A stretch of 64,000 bases of DNA from Kluyvera cryocrescens NBRC 102467 (GCF_001571285.1 NZ_BCTM01000001.1:341503-405502); one strand, 5' to 3'. Positions 9,788-19,709 are shown, numbered from the stretch's first letter. Numbers and translations are program-made. The notes: generated by a model not told the origin, from the letters alone.

Positions 9788-10981
9788 ATGACGTCTGAGA
9801 CTATCAACAAAGAACCCCTGGCTTTGCATACCCTGCAGCCGGGAGAGCGGGAAGAGATTGGCCACAAAATCCGCGGGATAATGCCCTCATTACTGAAAGC
9901 CATCGACGCTAACGCCGACTATTTCGGTCAGCGTTTCCCGGATGCCGCCTGTAAAAACGGTTTCTATCCGGTCATTGATAACATTGAATGGACCACCAGC
10001 TTCTGGACCGGACAACTGTGGCTGGCCTACGAATGGACCGGCGAGGCGCGGCATCGCGCGCTGGCTGAACAGCATATCCATTCTTTCGGTCAGCGGATCA
10101 TCAACCGCGATCATACCAACCATCACGACCTGGGTTTTCTCTACAGCCTGTCCTGCGTGGCGGGTGAGCGTCTGACCGGTAACCGCGAAGCGGGCTACAT
10201 TGCTCTGCTCGCTGCCGAAGCGCTGATGGAGCGCTATAACGAGAAAGCGGGAATTATTCAGGCGTGGGGAGAGCTGAATAATCCGGAGCAGCAAGGCCGG
10301 ATGATAATCGATTGCAACATGAACCTGCCGCTGCTGTACCAGGCGAGTCAGGCCAGCGGCGACCCGCGCTATGCGGCCGCGGCGAAACGGCATATTGAGC
10401 AAGCCCGCCGCTATATCGTGCGCGAAGATGGATCCACATTCCATACCTGGTATATGGACGTAGAAACCGGCGCGCCGCGCTTTGGCAATACGCACCAGGG
10501 CTTTTCCGATGACTCCTGCTGGGCGCGTGGCCAGGCGTGGGGGGTTTACGGCTTCCTGTTGAACTATCTGCATACCGGCGACAATCGGCTGCTGGAGCTC
10601 AGCCAAACGCTGGCAAACTATTATCTTAACCGTCTGCCGGACGATCTGATTTGCTATTGGGATCTGGCGCTCACCTCCTCTGCCAGTGAGCGCGATAGCT
10701 CGGCGGCGGCCATCGTCGCCTGCGCGCTGCTGGAACTGGTGAAACATCTTCCGGTAACCCACCCGGATAGAGAAAGCTACGAAACCTTAGCGCTGCGGAT
10801 GATTGGCAATATGATCGACGGCTACGTCAACCGCGAACATGCGCCTGGGCAGGGGCTACTGGAACACTCGGTTTACTACTTTAAAGGTGATGTCGGCGTT
10901 AACGAGTGCTGTAGCTGGGGGGATTACTTCCTGATGGAGGCGATAACCCGCGCCACTCAGAACTGGCGTAGCTACTGGTAA
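9788..10981 (+). CDS. GH88 unsaturated glucuronyl hydrolase
   Basis: 397-residue (alpha/alpha)6-barrel enzyme of family GH88, which hydrates the C4-C5 double bond of unsaturated glucuronyl residues left by polysaccharide lyases and so releases the sugar. It aligns throughout with Bacillus UGL as remembered. The two catalytic aspartates fall in NHHDLGFLYS (D114) and RMIIDCNMNLPLL (D175); other signatures are THQGFSDDSCWARGQAWG, CYWDLA with RDSSAAAI, and WGDYFLMEA. There is no signal peptide, so it acts in the cytoplasm on imported disaccharides. GGAAAGAG precedes the ATG. It ends the three-gene operon. Whether the substrate derives from glycosaminoglycan, gellan or another glucuronan cannot be told. 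Confidence 0.92.
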   Translation: MTSETINKEPLALHTLQPGEREEIGHKIRGIMPSLLKAIDANADYFGQRFPDAACKNGFYPVIDNIEWTTSFWTGQLWLAYEWTGEARHRALAEQHIHSFGQRIINRDHTNHHDLGFLYSLSCVAGERLTGNREAGYIALLAAEALMERYNEKAGIIQAWGELNNPEQQGRMIIDCNMNLPLLYQASQASGDPRYAAAAKRHIEQARRYIVREDGSTFHTWYMDVETGAPRFGNTHQGFSDDSCWARGQAWGVYGFLLNYLHTGDNRLLELSQTLANYYLNRLPDDLICYWDLALTSSASERDSSAAAIVACALLELVKHLPVTHPDRESYETLALRMIGNMIDGYVNREHAPGQGLLEHSVYYFKGDVGVNECCSWGDYFLMEAITRATQNWRSYW

Positions 10982-10986
10982 TAAAA

Positions 10987-11014
10987 AGCCCGATAGCGTT
11001 GCGCTTATCGGGCT
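10987..11014. terminator. Terminator between GH88 gene and cirA
   Basis: 9-base perfect stem (agcccgata / tatcgggct). A-rich sequence on its left becomes a T-run on the minus strand, so it best terminates cirA transcription; it may also serve the GH88 operon. Confidence 0.75.
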
Positions 11015-11032
11015 GATTCACTGTGCCGTCAT

Positions 11033-11059
11033 TCCCGGGAGCATTTCGCTTACCCGGGA
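11033..11059. repeat. REP-like hairpin downstream of cirA
   Basis: TCCCGGG and CCCGGGA arms around gcatttcgctta, flanked by GCC and TAGC, resembling the CCCGGG-type extragenic palindromes seen in Klebsiella. Only one copy was seen here. Confidence 0.45.
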
Positions 11060-11078
11060 TAGCTTCTGACAGTACGGT

Positions 11079-13046
11079 TTAGAAGCGGTAATCCACGGCC
11101 ATAAAGTAGCGGCGACCATCTTCGTTATAGCTATAGTCATCACGCTTGAGATCTTTATCCCCGAGGTTCAGCACACCAGCGCGCAGCTTGACGTTTTTCG
11201 TCGCCTGCCATGCTCCGCCAAGATCCCAGGTGGTATAACCGCCAGGCGTTTTGGCCGTTGCGCTGGTCGCACGCTGCTGGCCGGTATAGCTTGCGGCCAG
11301 ATAGAACGACCAGTCCTGTACCGGCGTCCAGTCGAGACGACCATTACCGGTATGGAACGGCAGCTCCTGCAGCGGCTTGTTGTCCCCGTTGCTCAAATCA
11401 CGGCCATCGTTATAAGTGTAGTTCAGCGTCACTTTCCATTCATCGCCAAACGGCACTTTCAGCTCGGATTCAACGCCGCGAATACGCGCTTTGTTGACGT
11501 TATAGTAGGCGAATACCGGCACACCGTTTTCAAAACCGACAAAGTTCGGATAGCCCGGCGCCGCGTTCTTATCACGGGTACGGTTGATATTGATCATATC
11601 GTCAATATCATTCTGGAAGGTGGTCACGCTTGCCTGAACACCGTCCAGCCAGCCCTCTTCTCCCTGATAGTAGAGACCTACTTCGAAGCTTTCACTGGTT
11701 TCCGGTTTCAGATCCGGGCTACCAACGATGCGGCAGCCGCCGCGGCAGGAGTTAGTCGTCCAATCAGGGCTCAGTTGCAGCAGCGATGGCGCTTTAAATG
11801 CCGTCGCCCAGCCGCCTTTTACCGTCACCGTGTCAGTGGCGTTATAGACGAGGTAAGCACGCGGGCTCCAGTGATCACCGTAGGTTTCGTGATCATCCAT
11901 ACGGATACCGGTGGTCAGTGCCAGCGGTTCGAAGATCCGCCACTCGTCTTCAACAAACAGCGCATACTGACTGGCGGACGTTTTGCTGCTGGAGCCGCCG
12001 GTCAGGTTTACCGGATCCTTAAGCTCATCGTGGCGCCATTCGCCGCCAAAGGTTACCAGCTGGTTAATCACGCCCAGCGGCAGCACGTACTTACCGTCAA
12101 TGGTATTACTTTCGGAGGTGATTTCGCTGGCGTTGCCTGGGTTCTTGTTAGCCACTTTCTCGCCATAGTACTTCAGCTCGCTGGTGCCAAGATCCCAACG
12201 CCCGTTATGGCTTAACGAGTAGTTCTGGCGCTCGAGACGGTTGCGGTCGAGCGAGTCGGATTCGCGGTCCTGGCGGTCAAAGCCATAACCGGCAGTGATG
12301 TCGTTGTTCTCATTTGGCGTCCAGGCGAGCTCAACGTTGCCGTCACGGCTGGTGAAGCCTTCGATACGCGGCGTGTCGCCGGTGGCCGTGGTGTTGGAGG
12401 TCTGCGGATCGTCCTTTTCGCGTTTCGACAAACTACCAAACGCTTTCATCCCCAGCAGGCCATCAATCAGCGGGCCGGAGGTAAAGAACTGGCCGTTCCA
12501 GGTATCGCCGCGATCGCGATGCTCCTGAATAGTGCTATCCGCGGTGATGGTCCCAGTCCACTTCGCGCCAATTTTTTTGGTGATGATGTTCACCACGCCA
12601 CCCAGCGCATCAGAGCCGTACAGCGAGGACATCGGGCCACGCACCACTTCGATACGTTCGATGGCGTCAACCGGGATCCAGTTCAGGTCGAAGTCATTGT
12701 GGCGGAAAACGGCGTTGCGGGAATTGACGCGCTTGCCGTCGATAAGAATCAGGGTATAGCTGCTATCGAGGCCACGGATACTGACCCCTTTTCGGTTATC
12801 CCCTTCATTGGTGAGCTGTACGCCCGGGACCTCCTTCAGCACGTCTTTCAGATTTTGCACCGGTTTACGCTGCAGATCTTCCTGAGTGATAACGCTAATG
12901 CTGGCAGGCGCATCCTTCACGCTTTGCTCGGTGGCAGCCGCCGTAACGACCATAACTTCATTATCATCTGCCGCGCCGACAGGCAGCGCCAGGGACATTA
13001 CGGACGCGCACAGCCCGCCCCGAACCAAGGGGTTTAACCTAAACAT
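11079..13046 (-). CDS. cirA: TonB-dependent catecholate siderophore receptor CirA
   Basis: Outer-membrane receptor for monomeric catecholates such as dihydroxybenzoylserine; in E. coli it is also the colicin I receptor. The 655 residues comprise a signal peptide (1-25, ending PVGA), a TonB box EVMVVTA at 30-36, a plug domain ([46 protein letters not shown]) and a 22-strand barrel ending in aromatic F (YFMAVDYRF). A close match to the Fur box lies about 180 bases upstream. It lies next to lysP as in E. coli, while its other neighbour is the inserted GH88 locus. Confidence 0.95.
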   Translation of the reverse strand: MFRLNPLVRGGLCASVMSLALPVGAADDNEVMVVTAAATEQSVKDAPASISVITQEDLQRKPVQNLKDVLKEVPGVQLTNEGDNRKGVSIRGLDSSYTLILIDGKRVNSRNAVFRHNDFDLNWIPVDAIERIEVVRGPMSSLYGSDALGGVVNIITKKIGAKWTGTITADSTIQEHRDRGDTWNGQFFTSGPLIDGLLGMKAFGSLSKREKDDPQTSNTTATGDTPRIEGFTSRDGNVELAWTPNENNDITAGYGFDRQDRESDSLDRNRLERQNYSLSHNGRWDLGTSELKYYGEKVANKNPGNASEITSESNTIDGKYVLPLGVINQLVTFGGEWRHDELKDPVNLTGGSSSKTSASQYALFVEDEWRIFEPLALTTGIRMDDHETYGDHWSPRAYLVYNATDTVTVKGGWATAFKAPSLLQLSPDWTTNSCRGGCRIVGSPDLKPETSESFEVGLYYQGEEGWLDGVQASVTTFQNDIDDMININRTRDKNAAPGYPNFVGFENGVPVFAYYNVNKARIRGVESELKVPFGDEWKVTLNYTYNDGRDLSNGDNKPLQELPFHTGNGRLDWTPVQDWSFYLAASYTGQQRATSATAKTPGGYTTWDLGGAWQATKNVKLRAGVLNLGDKDLKRDDYSYNEDGRRYFMAVDYRF

Positions 13047-13227
13047 TCCATATCTCCATGAGGTGAATACTGAATTAAAACAAAGAGGTCTTACTCACAC
13101 GTGCTACTGCATAGCCGCTGACCGGCAGCCTATTTTTTTGCAGATGTGGCTAGTCCCCTCAGCCTGTTATCCAGTCAGGAGAGGAAGTGGCTTCATCCTT
13201 TTGTATGGAGCGTGATGATAAACGTAA

Positions 13228-13242
13228 TGATAACAATTATCA
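13228..13242. promoter_or_regulatory. Fur box of cirA
   Basis: TGATAACAATTATCA matches the 7-1-7 Fur model TGATAATnATTATCA at 13 of 14 specified positions. Overlapping upstream GATAA-like repeats (13214-13232) may extend the site. Iron repression of cirA is established in E. coli. Confidence 0.85.
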
Positions 13243-13310
13243 ATTAAGGTTATTTAAAGTTATGTCAAGACGTAATCATTCGTGACCAAACCATAAACAG
13301 CAGGCATAAA

Positions 13311-13334
13311 AAAACCTCTCCGCAGAGAGGTTTT
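13311..13334 (-). terminator. lysP terminator
   Basis: 10-base stem aaaacctctc / gagaggtttt with a 4-base loop, followed on the minus strand by a run of T (A7 at 13308-13314 on the plus strand). It lies 21 bases after the lysP stop. Confidence 0.85.
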
Positions 13335-13355
13335 GATCGGAATCAGCGCGCCGAA

Positions 13356-14825
13356 TTACTTCTTAAAGCGCTCCGGGAAATGCATTTCGCTATAGCGTAC
13401 GAAGTGCGTCCCGCGGGTAAACTTGTAGCCAAACCAAATAATCAGGAACAGCGGGATACCGATGTAGGTTGCCGCTACGCCGCCCCAGTCAATGGTGTCA
13501 GCCAGGAATGCTTCATAGTTCTGGCCCAACGTAATAATCAGGCACAGGACGAAGGCAAAAATCGGCCCCAGCGGGAAGAACCCTGAACGGTATGGCAGGT
13601 TATTAATGTCGTGCCCCTGCATCACATAGCCGCGACGGAAACGATAGTGGCTAATGGCAATCCCCAGCCAGGCAATAAAACCGGTCATCCCGGAGGTGTT
13701 CAGCAGCCACAGATAGACCGTCTGGTTTCCAAACATTGACGTCAGGAAGCACAGGCCGGCAATCACGGTCGTCGCGTACAGCGCATTACGTGGCACACCG
13801 CCGCGAGACAGTTTGGAGAAGATGCGCGGCGCTTTGCCATCGCAGGCCAGGGTGTAAAGCATGCGGGTAGACGCGTACATCCCGGAGTTACCCGCCGACA
13901 GTACCGCCGTCAGAATAACGGCGTTCATCACTGCCGCCGCGGACAGCAGGCCAGCATGCTGGAACACCAGCGTGAACGGGCTTACCGAAATATCTTTCAC
14001 ATCATTGCGCAGCAGACTCGGATCGGTATACGGGATGATCAGGCTGATAATCAGGATAGCGAACACATAGAACAGCAGAATTCGCCAGAATACCTGACGC
14101 ACCGCGCGCGGAATGTTCTTCTCCGGATCTTCAGATTCACCGGCAGCAATACCAATCAGCTCGGTCCCCTGGAAGGAGAAGCCAACAATCATCGCCACGC
14201 CAATCATCGCCGATAACCCGCCGGCAAACGGTGCATCACCGGTCGTCCAGTTGCTCCAGCCAACCGGCTGCGCCCCTTTGAAGATACCGACGATCATCAT
14301 AATGCCAACGATGATAAAGATAATCACGGTGGCGACTTTAATCAGTGAGAACCAATATTCCGCTTCACCAAAGCCTTTCACGGAGATGTAGTTCAGCAGG
14401 AAGATGACGCACAGGAACAGCGCACTCCAGATCCAGCCCGGCGTATCCGGGAACCACCAGTTCATCACCAGCTGTGCCGCCACCAGGTCAACGGCGATGG
14501 TCACCGCCCAGTTGTACCAGTAGTTCCAGCCCAGCGCGAAGCCAAAGCCTTCTTCGACGTAGTTCTGACCGTAGGTCGCAAAAGAGCCAGATACCGGCAT
14601 GTACGCCGCCAGCTCGCCCAGACTGGTCATCAGGAAGTACACCATCAGGCCAATCAGGATATAGGAAAACAGCGCGCCGCCTGGGCCCGCCTGAGAAATC
14701 GTTGCACCGGAGGCAACAAACAGACCTGTACCGATGGAACCGCCAATGGCGATCATCGTCAGATGGCGCGCCTTGAGTTCGCGACGTAACGCGGGCGCTT
14801 GTGTGGTTTTTGTTTCGGAACCCAT
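13356..14825 (-). CDS. lysP: Lysine-specific permease LysP
   Basis: Amino-acid/H+ symporter of the APC superfamily that imports L-lysine and, in E. coli, restrains the acid-stress sensor CadC. 489 residues, same length as E. coli LysP and nearly identical in remembered stretches. The first transmembrane helix carries the APC signature IGGSIGTGLFVASG; about 12 hydrophobic segments follow. It is a single-gene unit with its own terminator, located between cirA and yeiE as in E. coli. Confidence 0.96.
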   Translation of the reverse strand: MGSETKTTQAPALRRELKARHLTMIAIGGSIGTGLFVASGATISQAGPGGALFSYILIGLMVYFLMTSLGELAAYMPVSGSFATYGQNYVEEGFGFALGWNYWYNWAVTIAVDLVAAQLVMNWWFPDTPGWIWSALFLCVIFLLNYISVKGFGEAEYWFSLIKVATVIIFIIVGIMMIVGIFKGAQPVGWSNWTTGDAPFAGGLSAMIGVAMIVGFSFQGTELIGIAAGESEDPEKNIPRAVRQVFWRILLFYVFAILIISLIIPYTDPSLLRNDVKDISVSPFTLVFQHAGLLSAAAVMNAVILTAVLSAGNSGMYASTRMLYTLACDGKAPRIFSKLSRGGVPRNALYATTVIAGLCFLTSMFGNQTVYLWLLNTSGMTGFIAWLGIAISHYRFRRGYVMQGHDINNLPYRSGFFPLGPIFAFVLCLIITLGQNYEAFLADTIDWGGVAATYIGIPLFLIIWFGYKFTRGTHFVRYSEMHFPERFKK

Positions 14826-14959
14826 GTGAAAATGCTATCCATCCAAAAAATGAGGCGAGATTGTAGCAGACGATTCCGGCATCTCACGGCAGAAATGCGC
14901 AGTTATAAGAGAGCTTCATGATCGCTCCCTTATTATAAGTAAAGCATCCATATGTCGTT

Positions 14960-15826
14960 TCAGGTATTGCAGTAATGCAGGAAACGGCTTAACGCGTTGG
15001 AAAGATGTTTTTGACGATGATGGATCCGCCACAGGGTGCGGCTTAAAGTCGGCAGCGGTATTTTTACTTCAACCAGTGAACCTGCCTCCAGCTGTTCGGC
15101 AATCACCCGCCGGGACAAACAGCTGATGCCGAGGTCATGGCGCACCGCATGTTTGATTGCTTCAGAGTTGCCAAGCTCCATCCCCATCTGGAACTGCGGC
15201 AGGTGTGAAAGCAGCAGATAGTCAACGATTTCCCGGGTACCCGAGCCTTTTTCACGCAGGATCCACGGCGCCTTCGCCAGCGCATCCAGCGTTACCTCGC
15301 CTTGCAGCCAGGCACTGTTTGGCGCGGAGAAGACAACCAGTTCATCCTCAAGCCAGGGTTCAGCAATGATGTCAGCAGAGTGACACGGCCCTTCAATAAG
15401 CCCGATATCCACCCGGAAATCCGCCACCGCATTAATCACATCCTGGCTGTTGCCAACGCTCAACTCCAGCGGCAGCGTGGGAAAGTCTTTACGGTAGCGG
15501 GCAATCACGCCTGGCAGAATATAGTTGCCGATTGTGCTACTGGCATAAACGCGGATGGCGCCATTATCTTCGCGAAACAGCTGTTCTATCTCACCGGCCT
15601 GTTCCAGCAGCGCCAGTGCGCGCGGGTACAGCAACCGCCCGTGCTCATTGACCACCAGCCGCTTTCCGACGCGATCAAACAACTGCACCCCTAGCTGCCC
15701 TTCAAGATCTGTTAACGCCGCGCTGACCGCCGATTGCGACAGTGCGAGCATCTGCGATGCCTGGGTGGTCGAGCCGCTTTTCAGCACCTCTGCAAAAACT
15801 TCCAACTGCCGCAGCGTGATATGCAT
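14960..15826 (-). CDS. yeiE: LysR-type regulator YeiE
   Basis: LysR-family regulator, 288 residues. The N-terminal helix-turn-helix is [20 protein letters not shown] with [15 protein letters not shown], followed by a type-2 periplasmic-binding effector domain ([41 protein letters not shown]). It is divergent from yeiH. YeiE homologues have been reported to respond to sulfite and control yeiH, and to affect iron or flagellar functions in relatives. A perfect 10-base inverted repeat between the two genes is a good candidate for its site. Confidence 0.92.
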   Translation of the reverse strand: MHITLRQLEVFAEVLKSGSTTQASQMLALSQSAVSAALTDLEGQLGVQLFDRVGKRLVVNEHGRLLYPRALALLEQAGEIEQLFREDNGAIRVYASSTIGNYILPGVIARYRKDFPTLPLELSVGNSQDVINAVADFRVDIGLIEGPCHSADIIAEPWLEDELVVFSAPNSAWLQGEVTLDALAKAPWILREKGSGTREIVDYLLLSHLPQFQMGMELGNSEAIKHAVRHDLGISCLSRRVIAEQLEAGSLVEVKIPLPTLSRTLWRIHHRQKHLSNALSRFLHYCNT

Positions 15827-15867
15827 AGTTCTTCGGCCCGCCGGAGCCGACCTTACCAGTTATTACG

Positions 15868-15891
15868 ATTGATTATAAATATATAATCAAT
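15868..15891. promoter_or_regulatory. Palindrome in the yeiE/yeiH intergenic region
   Basis: Perfect arms ATTGATTATA and TATAATCAAT separated by AATA. It includes an ATnnnnnnAT-rich LysR-type half-site pattern and lies midway between the divergent starts. Probably a YeiE binding site; it may also overlap promoter elements. Confidence 0.6.
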
Positions 15892-15944
15892 TTTATCTTT
15901 AAGCCAGCCAGGCGTAACCTTTTAGCCAGACAAAGGAGAAGGTT

Positions 15945-16997
15945 ATGACACAAGTCACCTTACAGACGCATCATCATCGTAGCATCAAACACTTTATTCC
16001 TGGGCTTGCGCTCACCGCAGTTATTACCGGCGCGGCGGTATGGGCTGGCAGCATTCCAGCCATTGCCGGGGCGGGGATGAGCGCGCTGACGCTGGCTATT
16101 CTGTTCGGGATGGTCATCGGTAACACGGTATACCCAAAACTATGGCAGTCCTGCGACGGTGGGGTCATCTTCGCCAAGCAGCATCTGCTGCGGTTAGGGA
16201 TCATTCTGTACGGTTTTCGCCTGACGTTCTCGCAAATTGCTGACGTCGGCGTCAGCGGTATCGTGATTGACGTGCTGACGCTTTCCAGCACCTTCCTGAT
16301 GGCCTGCTGGCTTGGACAGAAGGTCTTTGGTCTGGACAAGCACACCAGTTGGCTGATTGGTGCCGGTAGCAGTATCTGCGGCGCGGCGGCGATACTGGCA
16401 ACCGAGCCGGTAGTCAAAGCCGAGGCCAGTAAAGTAACGGTCGCCGTGGCGACGGTGGTTATCTTCGGTACGCTGGCGATATTCCTCTATCCAGCCATGT
16501 ACCCGCTGGTCGCACACTGGTTTAGCCCGGAAACCTACGGTATCTATATCGGTTCCACCATGCATGAAGTCGCACAGGTGGTGGCGGCAGGCCATGCCAT
16601 TAGTCCGGAAGCCGAGAATGCGGCGGTCATTGCTAAAATGCTGCGCGTAATGATGCTGGCTCCGTTTTTGCTGATTCTGGCAGCCCGAGTGAAACAGCTA
16701 GCCCCGGCTAACGCCGAGCAGAAAAGCAAAATCACCATTCCATGGTTCGCGATTTTATTTATCGTGGTGGCTATCTTCAACTCGTTCCACCTGCTGCCGC
16801 AAAGCGTGGTGCAGATGTTGATTACGCTGGATACCATTTTACTGGCCATGGCCATGGCGGCCCTTGGGGTGACAACCCATATCAGCGCGCTGAAAAAAGC
16901 CGGTGCGAAACCACTCTTGATGGCGCTGGTGCTGTTCATCTGGCTGATTGTGGGCGGCGGTGCGATTAACTTCGCTATCCAGACCGTGATGGCATAA
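15945..16997 (+). CDS. yeiH: Putative sulfate/sulfite exporter family protein YeiH
   Basis: 350-residue inner-membrane protein of the UPF0324/YeiH family (PSE family), with roughly ten hydrophobic segments. Signatures are FGMVIGNTVYPKL, LGIILYGFRLTFSQI, GAGSSICGAAAILATEPVVKA and GSTMHEVAQVVAAG. AAGGAGAAGG lies just upstream of the ATG. Control by the divergent yeiE and the family link suggest a role in sulfite tolerance. nfo follows in the same direction after 66 bases. Confidence 0.9.
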   Translation: MTQVTLQTHHHRSIKHFIPGLALTAVITGAAVWAGSIPAIAGAGMSALTLAILFGMVIGNTVYPKLWQSCDGGVIFAKQHLLRLGIILYGFRLTFSQIADVGVSGIVIDVLTLSSTFLMACWLGQKVFGLDKHTSWLIGAGSSICGAAAILATEPVVKAEASKVTVAVATVVIFGTLAIFLYPAMYPLVAHWFSPETYGIYIGSTMHEVAQVVAAGHAISPEAENAAVIAKMLRVMMLAPFLLILAARVKQLAPANAEQKSKITIPWFAILFIVVAIFNSFHLLPQSVVQMLITLDTILLAMAMAALGVTTHISALKKAGAKPLLMALVLFIWLIVGGGAINFAIQTVMA

Positions 16998-17019
16998 ACG
17001 AGCACGACTCCCCCTCCCT

Positions 17020-17056
17020 AACCCGCTATACTCTCCCTTTTTGAGTATGGCGGGTT
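17020..17056 (+). promoter_or_regulatory. Long stem-loop overlapping the nfo control region
   Basis: Arms of 14 bases (17020-17033 and 17043-17056) pair at 13 positions plus one G-U. The right arm ends 7 bases before the nfo ATG and contains the only G-rich stretch that could act as its ribosome-binding site. The left arm contains TATACT, a possible -10 element. Confidence 0.5.
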
Positions 17057-17063
17057 TAACGAT

Positions 17064-17921
17064 ATGAAATACATTGGAGCGCACGTAAGCGCCGCAGGCG
17101 GTCTGGCTAACGCCGCTATTCGAGCCGCAGAAATCGAAGCGACCGCATTCGCCCTGTTCACCAAAAACCAGCGCCAGTGGCGCGCAGCACCGCTGACCAG
17201 CGAAATCATCGACGATTTCAAAGCCGCATGTGAAAAATATCACTACACCTCCGCGCAAATCCTGCCGCACGACAGCTATCTGATTAACCTCGGTCATCCA
17301 GTCGAAGAAGCGCTGGAAAAATCCCGCGAAGCCTTTATCGACGAGCTGACACGCTGTCAGCAGCTTGGGCTGACGCTGCTAAACTTCCATCCAGGCAGCC
17401 ACCTGTTGCAGATTGATGAGGATAAATGCCTGGCGCGAATTGCCGAATCCATCAACATCGCGCTGGCGCAAACCGAAGGGGTAACGGCGGTTATTGAGAA
17501 TACCGCCGGGCAAGGTAGTAACCTCGGTTTTAAATTCGAGCATCTGGCGGCGATTATCGACGGCGTTGAAGATAAATCCCGCGTCGGCGTGTGCATCGAC
17601 ACCTGCCACGCGTTTGCCGCAGGCTACGATCTGCGCACCACGGAAACCTGCGCTGAGACCTTTGCTGATTTTGAACGTATCGTTGGCTTCCAGTATCTGC
17701 GTGGGATGCATTTGAATGACGCGAAAAGCGCATTCGGTAGCCGCGTTGACCGTCACCACAGCTTGGGTGAAGGCAATATTGGCCATGACGCCTTCCGTTG
17801 GATCATGCAGGACAGCCGCTTTGACGGTATTCCACTGATTCTGGAAACCATTAACCCGGATATCTGGGCAGAAGAGATTGCGTGGCTGAAGGCACAGCAG
17901 ACTGAATCTGCCGCCGCCTGA
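17064..17921 (+). CDS. nfo: Deoxyribonuclease IV (AP endonuclease)
   Basis: Endonuclease IV, the zinc-dependent AP endonuclease of base excision repair; cleaves 5' to abasic sites and removes 3'-blocking groups. 285 residues, standard length. Metal-ligand motifs are in order: [73 protein letters not shown] and LETINPD. In E. coli it is induced by SoxRS. The ATG lacks a clear Shine-Dalgarno sequence, and a strong stem-loop lies directly upstream. Confidence 0.97.
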   Translation: MKYIGAHVSAAGGLANAAIRAAEIEATAFALFTKNQRQWRAAPLTSEIIDDFKAACEKYHYTSAQILPHDSYLINLGHPVEEALEKSREAFIDELTRCQQLGLTLLNFHPGSHLLQIDEDKCLARIAESINIALAQTEGVTAVIENTAGQGSNLGFKFEHLAAIIDGVEDKSRVGVCIDTCHAFAAGYDLRTTETCAETFADFERIVGFQYLRGMHLNDAKSAFGSRVDRHHSLGEGNIGHDAFRWIMQDSRFDGIPLILETINPDIWAEEIAWLKAQQTESAAA

Positions 17922-17963
17922 GTTAATGTGTTCTATTGTCGGGCGACAATTGCTGGACGTAAA

Positions 17964-17990
17964 AAAAGGGCCGAATCATCGGCCCTTTTT
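17964..17990. terminator. Bidirectional terminator between nfo and fruA
   Basis: GGGCCGA-ATCA-TCGGCCC stem flanked by A7 and T5, between convergent nfo and fruA; works for both. Confidence 0.9.
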
Positions 17991-18005
17991 ATCGTCTTAG
18001 CAAAC

Positions 18006-19694
18006 TTATGCTTTGGCGACCACTTCACCTTCCGGGCGTTTCAGCACCGCGTAGGAGAGGCCCGCCACCAGCGTACCGACAACAATCGCCACCAGGTAAC
18101 CCAGAACTGGGGTGATAGCACCTGGGATCAGTAGCACGAACAAGCCACCGTGCGGTGCCATCAGCTTCGCGCCAACCGCCATCGAGATAGCCCCGGTGAC
18201 CGCGCCGCCTACGATACAGCATGGCAGGACGCGCATTGGGTCACGAGCCGCGAACGGAATCGCCCCTTCAGAGATGAAGCACAGACCCAGTACCAGCGCC
18301 GCTTTCCCGCCTTCACGTTGACCTTTGTCGAACTTGCTACGGGCAACCAGTGTGGCAATCCCCATCGCCAGCGGTGGCACCATACCGGCCGCCATAATTG
18401 CCGCCATCGGCGCATAGGTTTGGGTACTCAGCAGACCCACACCAAAGGCGTAAGCCGCTTTGTTCACCGGGCCGCCCATGTCGGTACACATCATCGCACC
18501 GAGGATTGCGCCCAGCAGTACCGCGTTCGCGGTGCCCATGGTTTGCAGCCAGTGAGTCAGCCAGTTCAGCAGTGCCGCAACCGGGGTACCAATCAGGTAA
18601 ATCATCGCCAGGCCGACAATCAGGCTGGAGACCAGCGGGATAATCAGGATAGGCTTCAGCGCTTCCATGCTTGGCGGCAGCTTCAGCTTGGTGCTGATAA
18701 GCTTCGCGACATAACCGGCAAGGAAGCCGGCGATGATACCGCCGATAAAGCCGGAACCGCCGCTCACCGCCAGCATACCGCCGATAAGACCTGGGGTCAG
18801 ACCCGGACGGTCAGCGATGGAGAAGGCAATAAAGCCTGCCAGCACCGGAACCATCAGCGCAAAGGCCGAGCCACCGCCGATCTGCATCAGCGCCGCAGCC
18901 AGAGTGCCTTTCACTTCAAAGGCTTTAATACCAAAAGCAAATGACAGTGCGATACACAGACCGCCCGCTACCACCATCGGCAGCATGTAAGAAACACCGG
19001 TCAGCAGATGACGATACGCCCCGCCGCCGCTCTCTTTTTTCGCCGCATCGGTAGCCGCTTTGCTCTGACCTGATGGCTGATACGGTTTCGCCTCGACGAT
19101 CGCCTTATCAAGCTCCTGCGCCGTTTTCTTCAGCGCCAGCCCGGTGGTAGTGCGGTACATCGGCTTACCGGCAAACTTCGCCAGATCCACCTCGATATCC
19201 GCCGCCACGATAACCAGGTCAGCTTCAGCCACTTCTTCTGGCGTAATCGCATTGCCCGCGCCCACGGAACCGCGAGTTTCGACTTTCACCCACAGGCCGC
19301 GTTTTTTGGCTTCGGTTTCAATGGCTTCTGCCGCCATAAAGGTGTGCGCAACGCCGGTTGGGCAAGCGGTCACCGCCACAATACGCTTCACCGCACCGGT
19401 CGCCGTTGGCTCAGCCTGAGCAGGGGCTTCATACGGTTTCGCCTGCGCTTTCGCTTCGCTCAGGAACAGCTCCGGATGTGAAACCGCGCGGTTGATGTCA
19501 CCTAAATAAACCTGTTTTCCTACCAGCGCGGTATCGGCTGGTAAAGTAGATCCCAAAACGATCGCCAGATCGGCATCGTTCGGGTTATCAATCAACTCCA
19601 GGTGCGCTTTCTGCGCAGCTGTACCCAGCAGGGTCTTCGCCATATAAGCACGAGCCTGTCCGAGTTTAGCATCGATAATCAGCAGCGTTTTCAT
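18006..19694 (-). CDS. fruA: Fructose PTS permease EIIB'BC, FruA
   Basis: Membrane component of the fructose phosphotransferase system; imports fructose as fructose-1-phosphate. 562 residues: a degenerate B' domain (about 1-100), an active EIIB with the phospho-cysteine in VAVTACPTGVAHTFMAAE (near residue 112), and a polytopic EIIC from about 225. A TACPTG loop and GGMLAVSGGSGFIGGIIAG are typical. The gene is last in fruBKA, 15 bases after fruK. Confidence 0.97.
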   Translation of the reverse strand: MKTLLIIDAKLGQARAYMAKTLLGTAAQKAHLELIDNPNDADLAIVLGSTLPADTALVGKQVYLGDINRAVSHPELFLSEAKAQAKPYEAPAQAEPTATGAVKRIVAVTACPTGVAHTFMAAEAIETEAKKRGLWVKVETRGSVGAGNAITPEEVAEADLVIVAADIEVDLAKFAGKPMYRTTTGLALKKTAQELDKAIVEAKPYQPSGQSKAATDAAKKESGGGAYRHLLTGVSYMLPMVVAGGLCIALSFAFGIKAFEVKGTLAAALMQIGGGSAFALMVPVLAGFIAFSIADRPGLTPGLIGGMLAVSGGSGFIGGIIAGFLAGYVAKLISTKLKLPPSMEALKPILIIPLVSSLIVGLAMIYLIGTPVAALLNWLTHWLQTMGTANAVLLGAILGAMMCTDMGGPVNKAAYAFGVGLLSTQTYAPMAAIMAAGMVPPLAMGIATLVARSKFDKGQREGGKAALVLGLCFISEGAIPFAARDPMRVLPCCIVGGAVTGAISMAVGAKLMAPHGGLFVLLIPGAITPVLGYLVAIVVGTLVAGLSYAVLKRPEGEVVAKA

Positions 19695-19709
19695 ACGCCT
19701 CTCCCGCTG

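Larger units (their letters stand above)
13047..13355. other. cirA/lysP intergenic region
   Basis: About 309 bases without a gene: the cirA leader and promoter, the Fur box at 13228-13242, and the lysP terminator at 13311-13334. Nothing else recognised. Confidence 0.7.

Noticed and set aside
9890..10762. 290-residue open frame antisense to the GH88 gene
   Set aside because: The plus-strand GH88 motifs are complete; the antisense product has no recognisable feature.
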